Shown: positions 42,568 to 51,979 of the stretch, in pieces
Layout: the number at the start of each line of letters is the position of its first letter
Position numbering within the stretch: the stretch's first letter is position 1
DNA from: Dactylosporangium siamense
GTDB lineage: Bacteria > Actinomycetota > Actinomycetes > Mycobacteriales > Micromonosporaceae
DNA length: 64,000 nucleotides
Direction: 5' to 3'
NCBI RefSeq assembly: GCF_016862795.1
Contig: NZ_BONQ01000069.1
Location: 1 to 64,000, forward strand
Translations under genes and position numbers: made by a program
The notes under the pieces: model-generated
Database searches by the model: none
The model's input: the letters and a program-made list of their open reading frames with translations, nothing else
Told to the model about the DNA's origin: nothing

Positions 42568-42573
42568 CAGGTC

Positions 42574-43509
42574 ATGTCCCTCACCGCCGAGGTCGCGCGC
42601 TCACAAGGCGCCCTGCGGACCTTCCTGCACGGTTTGCCCGGTGTCGACCAGGTTGGCGCGGAGCAGCGCGCCGCCATGCTGGGCACCCGGTCGATCAAGA
42701 CGACAGCGAAGGCGCAGGCCCTGGATCTGGCGATCCGCATGGTCGACCTGACGACACTCGAAGGCTCCGACACCCCGGGCAAGGTCCGGGCGCTGTGCGC
42801 GAAGGCGGTCCGGCCCGACCCCGCCGACCCGACCTGCCCGAGCGCCGCCGCGATCTGCGTCTACCCGGCGATGATCTCGGTGGCCGCCGAGGCGTTGCGC
42901 GGCAGCGGGGTCCACCTGGCCAGCGTCGCCACCGCCTTCCCGTCCGGGCAGGCGCCGCTGGACGTGAAGCTCGCCGACACCCGGGCGGCCGTCGCGGACG
43001 GCGCCGACGAGATCGACATGGTGATCAAGCGCGGCGCGTTCCTGGCCGGGCGGTATGCCGAGGTCCACGACGAGATCGTGGCGGTCAAGGAGGCGTGCGG
43101 CGACGCGCACCTCAAGGTCATCCTGGAGACCGGCGAGCTGGCCACCCTCGACAACGTGCGCCGCGCCTCCTGGCTGGCGATGCTGGCCGGCGCCGACTTC
43201 ATCAAGACCTCGACCGGCAAGATCCAGCCGGCGGCGACGCTGCCGGTGACGCTGGTCATGCTGGAGGCGGTGCGCGACTTCCGGGCCGCGACCGGCCGGA
43301 TCATCGGGGTGAAGCCCGCCGGCGGCATCCGCACGGCGAAGGACGCGATCAAGTACCTGGTCATGGTCAACGAGACCGCCGGCCCCGACTGGCTGGACCC
43401 GGACCGGTTCCGGTTCGGCGCCTCCACGCTGCTCAACGACCTGCTCATGCAGCGGACCAAGCTCGCCACCGGCCACTACGCGGGCCCCGACTACTTCACC
43501 TTGGACTAG
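42574..43509 (+). CDS. deoC: deoxyribose-phosphate aldolase
   Basis: Cleaves 2-deoxyribose-5-phosphate to glyceraldehyde-3-phosphate and acetaldehyde. The 311-residue protein has the Schiff-base Lys in [10 protein letters not shown] (near residue 210) and the proton-relay Lys in [10 protein letters not shown] (near 247), with [14 protein letters not shown] as the active-site Asp/Lys strand. It is longer than E. coli DeoC because of an N-terminal extension usual in actinobacteria. ATG 42574 is 6 bases after TAGACT (leaderless). Four bases separate it from the aldehyde dehydrogenase gene. Confidence 0.96.
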   Translation: MSLTAEVARSQGALRTFLHGLPGVDQVGAEQRAAMLGTRSIKTTAKAQALDLAIRMVDLTTLEGSDTPGKVRALCAKAVRPDPADPTCPSAAAICVYPAMISVAAEALRGSGVHLASVATAFPSGQAPLDVKLADTRAAVADGADEIDMVIKRGAFLAGRYAEVHDEIVAVKEACGDAHLKVILETGELATLDNVRRASWLAMLAGADFIKTSTGKIQPAATLPVTLVMLEAVRDFRAATGRIIGVKPAGGIRTAKDAIKYLVMVNETAGPDWLDPDRFRFGASTLLNDLLMQRTKLATGHYAGPDYFTLD

Positions 43510-43513
43510 GGCG

Positions 43514-44944
43514 ATGGACTTTCAGTACGCACCGGCGCCGGAGTCACGTTCGGTCGTCGACATCCGGTCCTCCTATGGCCTGTTCATCAACGGCGCGTTC
43601 GTCGACGGGCGGGGCGAGTCGTTCAAGTCGGTCAACCCGGCCACCGAGGAGGCCCTGGCCGACATCGCGGCGGCCTCCGCGGAGGACGTCGACGCGGCGG
43701 TGCGGGCGGCACGTCACGCCTTCGACACGGTCTGGGGCCCGATGCCCGGGCGGGAGCGGGCGAAGTACCTGTTCCGGATCGCCCGGATCATCCAGGAACG
43801 GGCCCGTGAGCTCGCGGTGCTCGAGTCCCTCGACAACGGCAAGCCGATCCGCGAGTCGCGGGACGTCGACGTGCCGCTCGTCGCCGCCCATTTCTTCTAC
43901 TACGCGGGCTGGGCCGACAAGCTGCCGTATGCCGGGTTCGGTCCGGACCCGAAGCCGCTCGGCGTGGCCGCTCAGGTCATCCCGTGGAACTTTCCGTTGT
44001 TGATGTTGGCGTGGAAGATCGCGCCGGCGCTCGCGGCGGGCAACACGGTGGTGCTGAAGCCGGCCGAGACGACGCCGCTGACGGCGCTGCTGTTCGCGGA
44101 GATCTGCCAGCAGGCGGAGCTGCCGCCGGGCGTGGTCAACATCATCACCGGCGCCGGGGACACCGGCCGGCTGCTCGTCGAGCACGCCGGCGTCGACAAG
44201 GTGGCGTTCACCGGCTCGACCGAGGTCGGGCGGGCCATCGCGCGGGCCGCCGCCGGCACCCGCAAGCGGCTCACCCTCGAGCTGGGCGGCAAGGCCGCCA
44301 ACATCGTCTTCGACGACGCGGCGCTCGACCAGGCGGTCGAGGGCGTGGTCAACGGCATCTTCTTCAACCAGGGGCACGTCTGCTGCGCCGGGTCCCGGCT
44401 GCTGCTGCAGGAGTCCGTGGCGGAGGAGTTCCTCGAGTCGCTGAAGCGGCGGATGGCTTCTTTGCGGGTCGGCGATCCGCTGGACAAGAACACCGACGTC
44501 GGCGCGATCAACTCCTCGGCCCAGCTGGCCCGCATCCGGCAGCTGTCGCAGATCGGCGAGGACGAGGGCGCTGAGCGCTGGTCCGCGCCGTGCGAGCTGC
44601 CGTCGCGCGGCTACTGGTTCGCCCCGACGATCTTCACCGGCGTGACGCAGGCGCACCGGATCGCCCGGGAGGAGATCTTCGGGCCGGTGCTGTCGGTGCT
44701 GACGTTCCGCACCCCGGACGAAGCCGTCGAGAAGGCCAACAACACGCCCTACGGGCTGTCCGCCGGGATCTGGACCGAGAAGGGCTCCCGGATCCTGCAC
44801 ATCGCGGACAAGCTGCGGGCCGGCGTCGTGTGGGCCAACACCTTCAACAAGTTCGACCCGACGTCACCCTTCGGCGGCTACAAGGAGTCCGGCTACGGCC
44901 GCGAGGGCGGCCGTCACGGGCTGGAGGCCTACCTTGAGCACTGA
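43514..44944 (+). CDS. NAD(P)-dependent aldehyde dehydrogenase
   Basis: A 476-residue ALDH. The catalytic Glu is in LELGGKAANIV (near residue 257), the Cys in QGHVCCAGSRL (near 291), the oxyanion Asn in VIPWNFPLLM (near 160), and the NAD loop FTGSTEVG (near 236). It directly follows deoC, so the acetaldehyde from DeoC is the likely substrate. Its last 11 bases overlap the start of the next gene. Confidence 0.95.
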   Translation: MDFQYAPAPESRSVVDIRSSYGLFINGAFVDGRGESFKSVNPATEEALADIAAASAEDVDAAVRAARHAFDTVWGPMPGRERAKYLFRIARIIQERARELAVLESLDNGKPIRESRDVDVPLVAAHFFYYAGWADKLPYAGFGPDPKPLGVAAQVIPWNFPLLMLAWKIAPALAAGNTVVLKPAETTPLTALLFAEICQQAELPPGVVNIITGAGDTGRLLVEHAGVDKVAFTGSTEVGRAIARAAAGTRKRLTLELGGKAANIVFDDAALDQAVEGVVNGIFFNQGHVCCAGSRLLLQESVAEEFLESLKRRMASLRVGDPLDKNTDVGAINSSAQLARIRQLSQIGEDEGAERWSAPCELPSRGYWFAPTIFTGVTQAHRIAREEIFGPVLSVLTFRTPDEAVEKANNTPYGLSAGIWTEKGSRILHIADKLRAGVVWANTFNKFDPTSPFGGYKESGYGREGGRHGLEAYLEH

Positions 44945-45809
44945 GTCACCGGCACGGCTCGCCGTGCGCAAGACGTACAAGCTGTACATCGGCGGTGCGT
45001 TCCCCCGCAGCGAGTCCGGGAGGTCCTACCAGGTGCATTCCGCGTCCGGCGCGTTCCTGGCCAACGCCGCGCTCGGCTCCCGCAAGGACGCCCGCGACGC
45101 GGTCAAGGCGGCCCGCGCGGCCGTCGGCAAGTGGTCCGGCGCCACCGCCTACAACCGCGGCCAGGTCCTGTACCGGGTGGCCGAGGTCCTCGAGGGCCGC
45201 CACGAGCAGTTCGTCAGCGAGGTGAAGGCCGCCGAGGGCGGCTCGCGCAAGGAGGCCGCGGCCCAGGTGGACGCCGCGATCGACCGGTGGGTCTGGTATG
45301 CGGGCTGGTCGGACAAGATCGCGCAGATCCACGGCGGGGCCAACCCGGTCGCCGGGCCGTACTTCAACCTGTCCGCGCCCGAGCCGACCGGGGTCGTGGC
45401 CGTCGTCGCGCCCGCCGGCTCGTCGCTGCTCGGCCTGGTCAGCGTCATCGCGCCGGCGATCGTGACGGGCAACACCGTCGTGGTCGTCGCCTCCACCGAC
45501 AAGCCGCTGCCGGCGATCTCGCTCACCGAGGTCCTCGCGACCTCCGACCTGCCGGGCGGCGTCGTCAACGTCCTCACCGGCAAGGTCGCCGAGATCGCGC
45601 CGTGGCTCGCTTCGCACCTGGACGTCAACGCCATCGATCTCACGGGTGTGACGGACGACACGCTCGCCAAGGACTTGGAAGTCGCGGCGGCGGAGAACCT
45701 GAAGCGGGTGATCCGACCTGCTGACCCTGACTGGAACGCCGATCCGGGTGTGTCACGCATGCTGGCCCTGCTGGAGATCAAGACGGTCTGGCACCCCAAG
45801 GGGGTCTGA
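44934..45809 (+). CDS. truncated ALDH-like protein without catalytic cysteine
   Basis: A 291-residue protein with the N-terminal coenzyme-binding half of an aldehyde dehydrogenase (YKLYIGGAFPRSESGRSY start, VVAVVAPAGSSLLGLVSV in place of the PWNFP loop, DLPGGVVNVLTG). It stops before the catalytic Cys and carries a different C-terminal 50 residues (AENLKRVIRPADPDW onward). It is therefore a pseudo-enzyme, perhaps a partner subunit of the active ALDH upstream. The start is TTG 44934, supported by GGAGG six bases upstream and by the overlap with the preceding gene. Reading frame is intact, so it is not decaying. Confidence 0.82.
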   Translation: MSTESPARLAVRKTYKLYIGGAFPRSESGRSYQVHSASGAFLANAALGSRKDARDAVKAARAAVGKWSGATAYNRGQVLYRVAEVLEGRHEQFVSEVKAAEGGSRKEAAAQVDAAIDRWVWYAGWSDKIAQIHGGANPVAGPYFNLSAPEPTGVVAVVAPAGSSLLGLVSVIAPAIVTGNTVVVVASTDKPLPAISLTEVLATSDLPGGVVNVLTGKVAEIAPWLASHLDVNAIDLTGVTDDTLAKDLEVAAAENLKRVIRPADPDWNADPGVSRMLALLEIKTVWHPKGV

Positions 45810-45900
45810 CCGTCGCCAACCGGGCACACTAGGGTGTTTGTGCGCGAGGCCATGTAAGTGAGCAGTGTGCCCGCACGCCGAGCCGACTACGGAGGTCACA

Positions 45901-47076
45901 GTGGCCCGCCAGTCTTCCCGTCCGTCTTCTTCACGTCCGGCGTCCTCGCGCCCAGCAGCGGCGAAGAAGAGCACACCGGCCCCGGAGCCGGCCGCCGCCG
46001 AAGAGGTTTCGGACATTTCGGACACCACTGAGACGACGGACGTCGTCGAGGACGTCGACGCCGTCGAGGCGGTTGAGGATGTCGACGCGGTCGAGGACGA
46101 CGAGGTCGAGGACGACGACGCCGACTTCAACGAGGAGGACGGCGGCCGGGAGCGCTCCGCACAGGCCGACGCGATGTGGACCGACGTCAACATCGAGCCG
46201 GTCGAGATCGCGCTGCTGAAGGGCGTCGGCTACACCCTGCGGGCCTACCGGCTGTCGACCGAGCTCACCCCGACCGAGCTGGACGAGGAGGAGGACGACT
46301 TCGCGATCCTCCACCGCCGCGAGGTGGACGAGGAAGAGGTCGTCATCCTCGACGAGAACGCGGAGCTGTTCGCCGAGGAGGAGCCTCCCGCGGCCCTGAC
46401 CAAGTCCGCGAAGAAGAAGTCCGCCCGGGACGAGTCCGACGACGAATCGGACGACGAGTCCGACGAGGACGACGCCGTCGCGAAGGACGAGTCCGATGAC
46501 GACGACGATTCCGACGAAGCGGACGATGTCGACGCCGAGGCCTCCGAAGAGGACGAGGATGACGACGAGGACGAGGACGAGGAGGAGCCCGAGGAGGTTC
46601 CCGCGTTCCTCGGTCACCGCGGCAAGCTGCTGCTGTTCCGCAGCGTCGAGGGGCTCGTCGAGTTCGTGAAGTCCGACGAGGAGCACGACCTGCTCCAGCT
46701 CGACACGTGGAGCAGCCTGAAGACCCGCATCACCGCCTCCTCGGTGGTGCCGAAGGACGAGGACCGCTACGAGCTGGACCTCGTCGTGGAGAACCTCCGC
46801 GGCGGCCAGGACGCCTGGGACGGCGAGCTGCTCATCGCCGCCGGCGAGGCCGCCCGCGACCTGGCCTACTCGCTGCGCCTGGAGCCGGTCCGCACCGCCC
46901 TCTCGCCGGGCTCCCCCCTCGACGACCTCGACGAGGCACTGCGCGCGGCGGCCGGCGGCGGCGTCGGCGGCTTCTTCGCCAAGCGCCGGCTGAGGAAAAT
47001 CGGGGCACAACAGGCAGCGCTCGGCTGGCGGACCATAATCGGCAAGATTTCTGCCGCTGTGGACTGGCGTGATTGA
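45901..47076 (+). CDS. highly acidic conserved actinobacterial protein
   Basis: A 391-residue protein of unknown function. Two strongly acidic, low-complexity segments (about residues 40-85 and 170-235, runs of Asp/Glu with Ser) frame a small domain (MWTDVNIEPVEIALLKGVGYTLRAY near 95-120). The C-terminal part has a folded domain FLGHRGKLLLFRSVEGLVEF (near 240-260) and ends in basic GGFFAKRRLRKIG. Similar proteins are sometimes labelled primosomal; I see no primase motif. GTG 45901 has GGAGGT five bases upstream. Confidence 0.78.
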   Translation: MARQSSRPSSSRPASSRPAAAKKSTPAPEPAAAEEVSDISDTTETTDVVEDVDAVEAVEDVDAVEDDEVEDDDADFNEEDGGRERSAQADAMWTDVNIEPVEIALLKGVGYTLRAYRLSTELTPTELDEEEDDFAILHRREVDEEEVVILDENAELFAEEEPPAALTKSAKKKSARDESDDESDDESDEDDAVAKDESDDDDDSDEADDVDAEASEEDEDDDEDEDEEEPEEVPAFLGHRGKLLLFRSVEGLVEFVKSDEEHDLLQLDTWSSLKTRITASSVVPKDEDRYELDLVVENLRGGQDAWDGELLIAAGEAARDLAYSLRLEPVRTALSPGSPLDDLDEALRAAAGGGVGGFFAKRRLRKIGAQQAALGWRTIIGKISAAVDWRD

Positions 47077-47164
47077 TTTGTGACCGACAGGATCTAAGCC
47101 GTGGGCATTTTGGCACGGCGGGCAAGACCCGACCTTTGACCGGACGGGTGCGGCGCCGCGCGAC

Positions 47165-47202
47165 GATCAGCCGATGAGGGCATTCAACCGAAACGGCTGA
47201 TC
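47165..47202. promoter_or_regulatory. 9-bp inverted repeat upstream of the IS110-like gene
   Basis: GATCAGCCG (47165-47173) and CGGCTGATC (47194-47202) form a perfect 9-bp inverted repeat with a 20-base loop in the 259-bp spacer 47077-47335. No U-tract follows, so an operator is more likely than a terminator. TTGACC occurs later, at 47240-47245. Confidence 0.45.
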
Positions 47203-47335
47203 GCGTCATCGCTTCACCTCCTGTTCACTAGAGGTCGTTCAGTTTGACCTGCGGCAACACACGGCGGGGCGCCGGGACACGCCCCCGCCGACGTGATGAA
47301 AGCTCAACTTGCTGTCCCGAGAGGAGGACGACGCG

Positions 47336-50300
47336 GTGGCGCTCGTTCGGGTGTACTGCGGTCTGGCGTCGGCTGATCTCGCCGAGCCGCAGTCAAGCTC
47401 CGAAATCTGGTTGACCGTCGCGGTCGTCGACGACGCCGGCCGACTCATCGACATCTGCGAGGTGAGCGACGACGCCGGCGGCTACGCCGAGCTCAGCGCG
47501 CTGCTCGCGCAACGCTCCGGCGGCCAGTCCGCCGTGGCGGTCGCGGCCGAGAGCGACGACCACGTCGTCACCCAGCTGCTCACCGCGGCCGGGCGCAACC
47601 TCGCCTTCACCGACGATGACTCGGCCGACGACTACGCCGAGCGCTTCGCCGACGACGAGTCGCCGGAGGAGATCCAGTCCAACGCCGCCGAGCGGCGCGC
47701 CGTGGGCCTCGCCCGCGCGCTGCAGGCCGGCGTGCTCTCCGCGGTCGGGCAGTCCCCGCCGCGCGACATGCTGCCGCTGAAGCCGGTCCTGGCCGCGCAC
47801 GCCGCGGTCGTCGCCGGCCGGCAGAGCGCCGCCGCGACGCTGCGGGAGGTGCTGCGCGAGCTGTACCCGGCCGCGCTGCGCGCCTACCCGGACCCGGCCG
47901 AGACGATCCCGCTCGCGATCCTCGACGCGCTGCCGGAGCCCGGCATCCTCGGCGGCGGTGCCGCCGGGCGGAACCGGGACGCCCAGGTCGTCACCGAGCT
48001 CGCCGCCGGCGGGGTCGCCGACGCCACCACCCTCGGCGAGGCGATCACCGCGCTGCGGGTCGCGATCGCCGAGACCCCCCGCCGCACCGGGGTCAACCGG
48101 GCGCTCACCGCCGCGGTCGCCGAGACCATCCGGCAGTCCGTCGCCGCGGTCCGCGCCTGCGACGCCGCCGCCGCCTCACTCGTCGGCGTCCTCGCCGAGA
48201 AGATGAGCCCGTCGCGCCAGCAGCCCGGCCGCCAGCGCTCGCCGCTGACGCCGGTCGCGCCGCTGCGCGCCGCACCGCCCGTGCCCACGTCCGCCCCGAG
48301 CTCGGCCGGGTCCCTCGGATCCGTCGCCGCCGTCGGGCAGGACGCGCCGCCGACCCGCAGCCGGGTCGCCGCCCGCGCCGCCGAGGCAGCCCGGGCCGCC
48401 GAGTCGACCGCCGCCCAGGCCACGCCCGCCGCGTTCGGGGCAGGAGCCCAGCCGGCCGCCGGTGGACGCACCAACGCCGCCGCGGCCACCGGTGGCCGCC
48501 GTCGGGCCCAGACCGCGCCCGCCCAGGCCCAGCCGCCGGCCGTCTCCGCGCCGCCGGCTGCCGCCTCGGGCCTGCCGTCGCGCCGTGGCGTCGTGTCCGG
48601 GCCGCCCGCGGCCGCCACGACCCCGCCGGTGACCTCGACGCCGCCGGGCTACCAGCCCGCGGCCGCCGCGTACGGCCAGCCGGTCACCTCGACCCCGCCG
48701 GGCTACCAGCCCGCGGCGGCCGCGTACGGCCAGCCGGTGACCTCGACCCCGCCGGGCTACGGCCAGCCGGTCACCTCGACGCCGCCCGGGTTCGGGCAGC
48801 AGGTGGCGTCCGCGCCGCCGGCGTACGGCCAGCCGGTCACGTCCACGCCGCCCGGCTACGGGCAGCAGGTCCCGTCCGCGCCGCCGGCCTACGGCCAGCC
48901 CGTGACCTCGACGCCGCCGGACTTCGGGCAGCCCGTCACGTCCACGCCGCCCGGTTACGTCACGTCCACGCCCCCGGCGTACGGGGTCAGCTCGACGCCC
49001 CCGGCCTACGGGGTCACCTCGACGCCGCCCGGCTACACGGCACCGCCGAGCTACTCGGCGACCTTCCCGGGCGCGTTCGACAGCACGCCGGCCGGTGGGC
49101 CGGGTCAGCCGGCCGCCCCGCCGTACCAGCCGGCCGCCTACCAGCCGCCGGCACCGACCTACGCACCCGCGCCGCCGATCCCGCCGACCTACCAGCAGCA
49201 GCCGGTCCCGGCGTCGATGCAGTCGATCCCGGTGCCGCTGCAGCCCGCGCCGCCGCAGCCGGTGCCGGTCGCACCCCTGCCCGTCGCGCCGGCCCCGGTC
49301 GCCCCACCGCCGGTCGCACCGACCCCGGTGATCCCGCCGCCGGCCGCGACCGAGCCGACGTTCGCCTCGCTGATGCCGACGCCCCCACCGGGCATCGCCC
49401 CACTGCTCTCCGACGGTGGCTTCGACTTCACCCGCCCCTCCTCCGCGCCTCCGGCCGCGGCCCAGGAGAGCGACAGCGGCGCCATCCGGCTCAGTGACCT
49501 CAGCTCCCTCGGCGAGCCGCCGACCCTGGACCCGGCGACGCCGGCGCCCGGGACGCGGAGCAGTTGGCCGCTGAGCGGCGCCGAGAGCGGCGACGCGTTC
49601 GACGGCGACCCGCTGAAGATGACGACGTCGGCGTTCGCGGTCGAGACCCCGGCCCCGCCGTTCTCGTCGGAGGCACCGTCGTTCTCGTCGGAAGCCCCGT
49701 CGTTCTCGTCGGAGGCTCCGTCGTTCTCGTCGGATCTGAGCAGCCTGCCGCGCCTGAGCGACCTGCCCAAGCCGCCGGTCGAGCTGCGCGACCTCGAGAC
49801 CACCGGCGACTTCGGCCGCCGCGGCACCGCGGACGCGTCCGACGCCGCCGGCCGCACCGAGCACGCGGAGCTGCTCAACCGCTCCGAGCTCAGCCGGTCC
49901 GAGCGCAACCGGGCGGACCGCAACCGGGCCGACCGCGACCCGCTCAACCGCTCCGACCTGTCGACCTCGGAAGACGACGCGGGTGCGGAGCCGAGCCGGG
50001 GACGGCGCGGTAGCCGCGCCGACGAGGCAGCGTCGACCGCGAGATCCGAAGGCCGCCGCTCGGAGCGCTCGGAGCGCTCGCGCGCCGAGGCCGCAGAGCC
50101 GTCGCGGTCCGAGCGGTCCCGCACGGAGATCCCGCGCTCGGAGCGGTCCCGGACCGAGATCCCGCGGTCCGAGCGCTCCCGCACCGAGATCCCCCGCAGC
50201 GAGCGGTCCCGGGCCGAGCGCCCGGTCGAGCTGCCCCGCCAGCGTGAGGGTCGCGTCCCGCCCCCGTGGCAGACCGGCGACCTGCCGGCCGAGCCCGCCG

Positions 50301-50986
50301 GCCTCCGGCTCGTCGAGCCCGCCCCAGTGCCGGACCCGGCGCTCAGCGGATACTCCGACGAGCTGAGCGGGGAGTACAGCGGCGAGTTCCGCTTCGAGCC
50401 GCCCGCCCTCCGCCTCGTCGAGGGCCCGGCCGAACGCGCCACCGCCCGCAGCAACGGCACCGGCGCGGGCCGCAGCCGCCGCGCCGCCGCCGAACGCGCC
50501 GAGGCCACCACCAAGCCCGCCGACGAGGCGGACGGTGACCTGTTGATATTCGCCGCGGCACGCTCCGCGTGGTTCACCGACTGGGACGCCGACAGCGAGA
50601 CGGAGACCCCGGCCGAGCGCCCCACCGTCAACTGGGACAACCAGAACGACTCCGCCTGGCGGGCCGCCGAGGAGGCCGCCCAGCCGAAGCTCGGCGACGA
50701 GACCTCCACCGGCCTGCCGCGGCGCGTGCCGCAGCAGAACCTGGTCCCCGGCTCTCCGATCAACTCCCCGGAGCGCCCGCTGCGCATCGTCCGCGACGCC
50801 GCGCAGATCGCCGCCCACACCACGGGCTACTTCCGTGGCTGGCGCCGGGGCCAGGAGGTCGGCGGGTTCGCCGTCGGCGGCCGCCCGGGTCGCGAGGCGG
50901 CCGGCGGCTGGGACTTCAGCCGCGAACGCGAGGCCAGCCGCGAGTACCAGGAGCGCGAGTTCGAGTACCGCTCAGCACGCCGCTGA
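47336..50986 (+). CDS. large protein: IS110-like N-terminal domain, repeat region, conservon-type C-terminal module
   Basis: A 1216-residue protein. Residues 1-100 resemble the RNase H-like DEDD domain of IS110 transposases (WLTVAVVDDAGRLIDICEVSDDAGGYAEL, then VAVAAESDDHVV), and 150-290 the helical middle (LREVLRELYPAALRAYPDP, ILDALPEPG). The Ser-containing transposase C-terminal domain is missing. Residues 300-1040 are Pro/Ala-rich with about 12 STPPGY-type repeats (48.6-49.05 kb), FSSEAPS and RSERSRTEIP repeats. The C-terminus (VNW at 1098, TGLPRRVPQ at 1125, YFRGWRRG at 1165) matches the end of the conservon kinase at 53.4-56.9 kb with identical VNW-TGLP spacing. GTG 47336 has AGGAGG 8 bases upstream. 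Probably a domesticated, regulatory protein; not an active transposase. Confidence 0.8.
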   Translation: MALVRVYCGLASADLAEPQSSSEIWLTVAVVDDAGRLIDICEVSDDAGGYAELSALLAQRSGGQSAVAVAAESDDHVVTQLLTAAGRNLAFTDDDSADDYAERFADDESPEEIQSNAAERRAVGLARALQAGVLSAVGQSPPRDMLPLKPVLAAHAAVVAGRQSAAATLREVLRELYPAALRAYPDPAETIPLAILDALPEPGILGGGAAGRNRDAQVVTELAAGGVADATTLGEAITALRVAIAETPRRTGVNRALTAAVAETIRQSVAAVRACDAAAASLVGVLAEKMSPSRQQPGRQRSPLTPVAPLRAAPPVPTSAPSSAGSLGSVAAVGQDAPPTRSRVAARAAEAARAAESTAAQATPAAFGAGAQPAAGGRTNAAAATGGRRRAQTAPAQAQPPAVSAPPAAASGLPSRRGVVSGPPAAATTPPVTSTPPGYQPAAAAYGQPVTSTPPGYQPAAAAYGQPVTSTPPGYGQPVTSTPPGFGQQVASAPPAYGQPVTSTPPGYGQQVPSAPPAYGQPVTSTPPDFGQPVTSTPPGYVTSTPPAYGVSSTPPAYGVTSTPPGYTAPPSYSATFPGAFDSTPAGGPGQPAAPPYQPAAYQPPAPTYAPAPPIPPTYQQQPVPASMQSIPVPLQPAPPQPVPVAPLPVAPAPVAPPPVAPTPVIPPPAATEPTFASLMPTPPPGIAPLLSDGGFDFTRPSSAPPAAAQESDSGAIRLSDLSSLGEPPTLDPATPAPGTRSSWPLSGAESGDAFDGDPLKMTTSAFAVETPAPPFSSEAPSFSSEAPSFSSEAPSFSSDLSSLPRLSDLPKPPVELRDLETTGDFGRRGTADASDAAGRTEHAELLNRSELSRSERNRADRNRADRDPLNRSDLSTSEDDAGAEPSRGRRGSRADEAASTARSEGRRSERSERSRAEAAEPSRSERSRTEIPRSERSRTEIPRSERSRTEIPRSERSRAERPVELPRQREGRVPPPWQTGDLPAEPAGLRLVEPAPVPDPALSGYSDELSGEYSGEFRFEPPALRLVEGPAERATARSNGTGAGRSRRAAAERAEATTKPADEADGDLLIFAAARSAWFTDWDADSETETPAERPTVNWDNQNDSAWRAAEEAAQPKLGDETSTGLPRRVPQQNLVPGSPINSPERPLRIVRDAAQIAAHTTGYFRGWRRGQEVGGFAVGGRPGREAAGGWDFSREREASREYQEREFEYRSARR

Positions 50987-50998
50987 GTCTTTGTGCAC

Positions 50999-51042
50999 CG
51001 CCGCAGGGCCGCTCTCTTCCGGGGGCGGCCCTGCGGCGTTTT
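50999..51042 (+). terminator. Rho-independent terminator
   Basis: A perfect 14-bp stem (50999-51012 with 51025-51038), 12-base loop, followed by TTTT, 13 bases after the stop codon of the IS110-like gene. Confidence 0.93.
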
Positions 51043-51979
51043 GCCGTGTCCCTACGCATCGTCCGGCCCTCGCCGGTCGTGCCCCCCACCCGACCAGACC
51101 GCTCCTTCGATCGCCGGCAAGATCTACCCGGCGGGCAGCGGTGTAGCGGATTGGTGACGCATCGTCGACAATTGCGGCGGGCGGTGGACCCGGCAGTGTG
51201 TCGACGGAAGAATCGATGGCACGGCACCACGGCGATCGCCCCATCGAGCTCGGCCCGGTTCCAGTAGCGCCGCAATCCCGCCCAGACGCACCGTGACCGG
51301 CTGCACGACCCCTGGCCACATTCGGATATCCATCGCACACTGTCGAACTTTCAGCGGCTTCTCAGAGCTTCCCCGGCCCGGACGCGATCTGAGTTCGTCG
51401 CTGTGATCCCACCCGCCCTAGGACCACGACGTAACCGCCCGACTCCGACCGGCACGCCGATCCCGCTCGACCAGCGCACGATCACGGCCCGCTCCCGCAG
51501 GGTGACCCGACCAGCCAACCGGCAGGCGGACGCCACAACCGACCGCAGCAGACCTCACGACCAAGCCCCACGCCAAGCCCGCGCGAGCGGCCCTGGGCGG
51601 GCAGAACCCACGCGAGCGGACTCTCGTGCGGGCAGAACCTTGCGGGCAGAACCCCGCCGGGGCGGACCCACAGGCAGCAGGTCACGCGAACGAGATTCAC
51701 CCGCAGGCCCCAGCCGCCCAGACCGCGCAAGCGAAACCCAAACGCAGACCCCAGCCGCCCACCCGCCCAGGCCACGCGAGCAGGGACGACACCGGCAGGC
51801 GGCGCGAGCGAAGCCCCGAGTGAGCAGGACCAATCGCGTGGAGAAGCCGGAGACGGCTCGTCGTGCCGGCGAAGGGGCGGCGGTGGGCGCAGACAGACGC
51901 GCGCACCGGGTCCGCCCTGCTGAGGAGGCGGACGCGGTGCGCGCGGAGACGTGCTGAAGAGAGGGGTTGTTGCCGGAGG
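51043..51979. other. 937-bp spacer with degenerate repeats
   Basis: Convergent region between the IS110-like gene and the conservon GTPase. GCGGGCAGAACC occurs three times at 51596-51655, and GCAG-R-CCCCAGCCGCCCA twice at 51703-51765, with ACGCGAGC-type words between: decayed repeats with no recognisable unit. Open frames on both strands are Arg/Pro-rich and lack ribosome sites; I support no gene here. Confidence 0.5.

Noticed and set aside
48176-50818. Long open frames antisense to the IS110-like gene
   Set aside because: High-GC frame shadows: Arg/Gly-rich, no ribosome site, repeats mirror the sense repeats.
51403-51957. 184-codon frame after the terminator
   Set aside because: Low-complexity Arg/Pro/Ala/Thr translation of degenerate repeats; no supporting signal.
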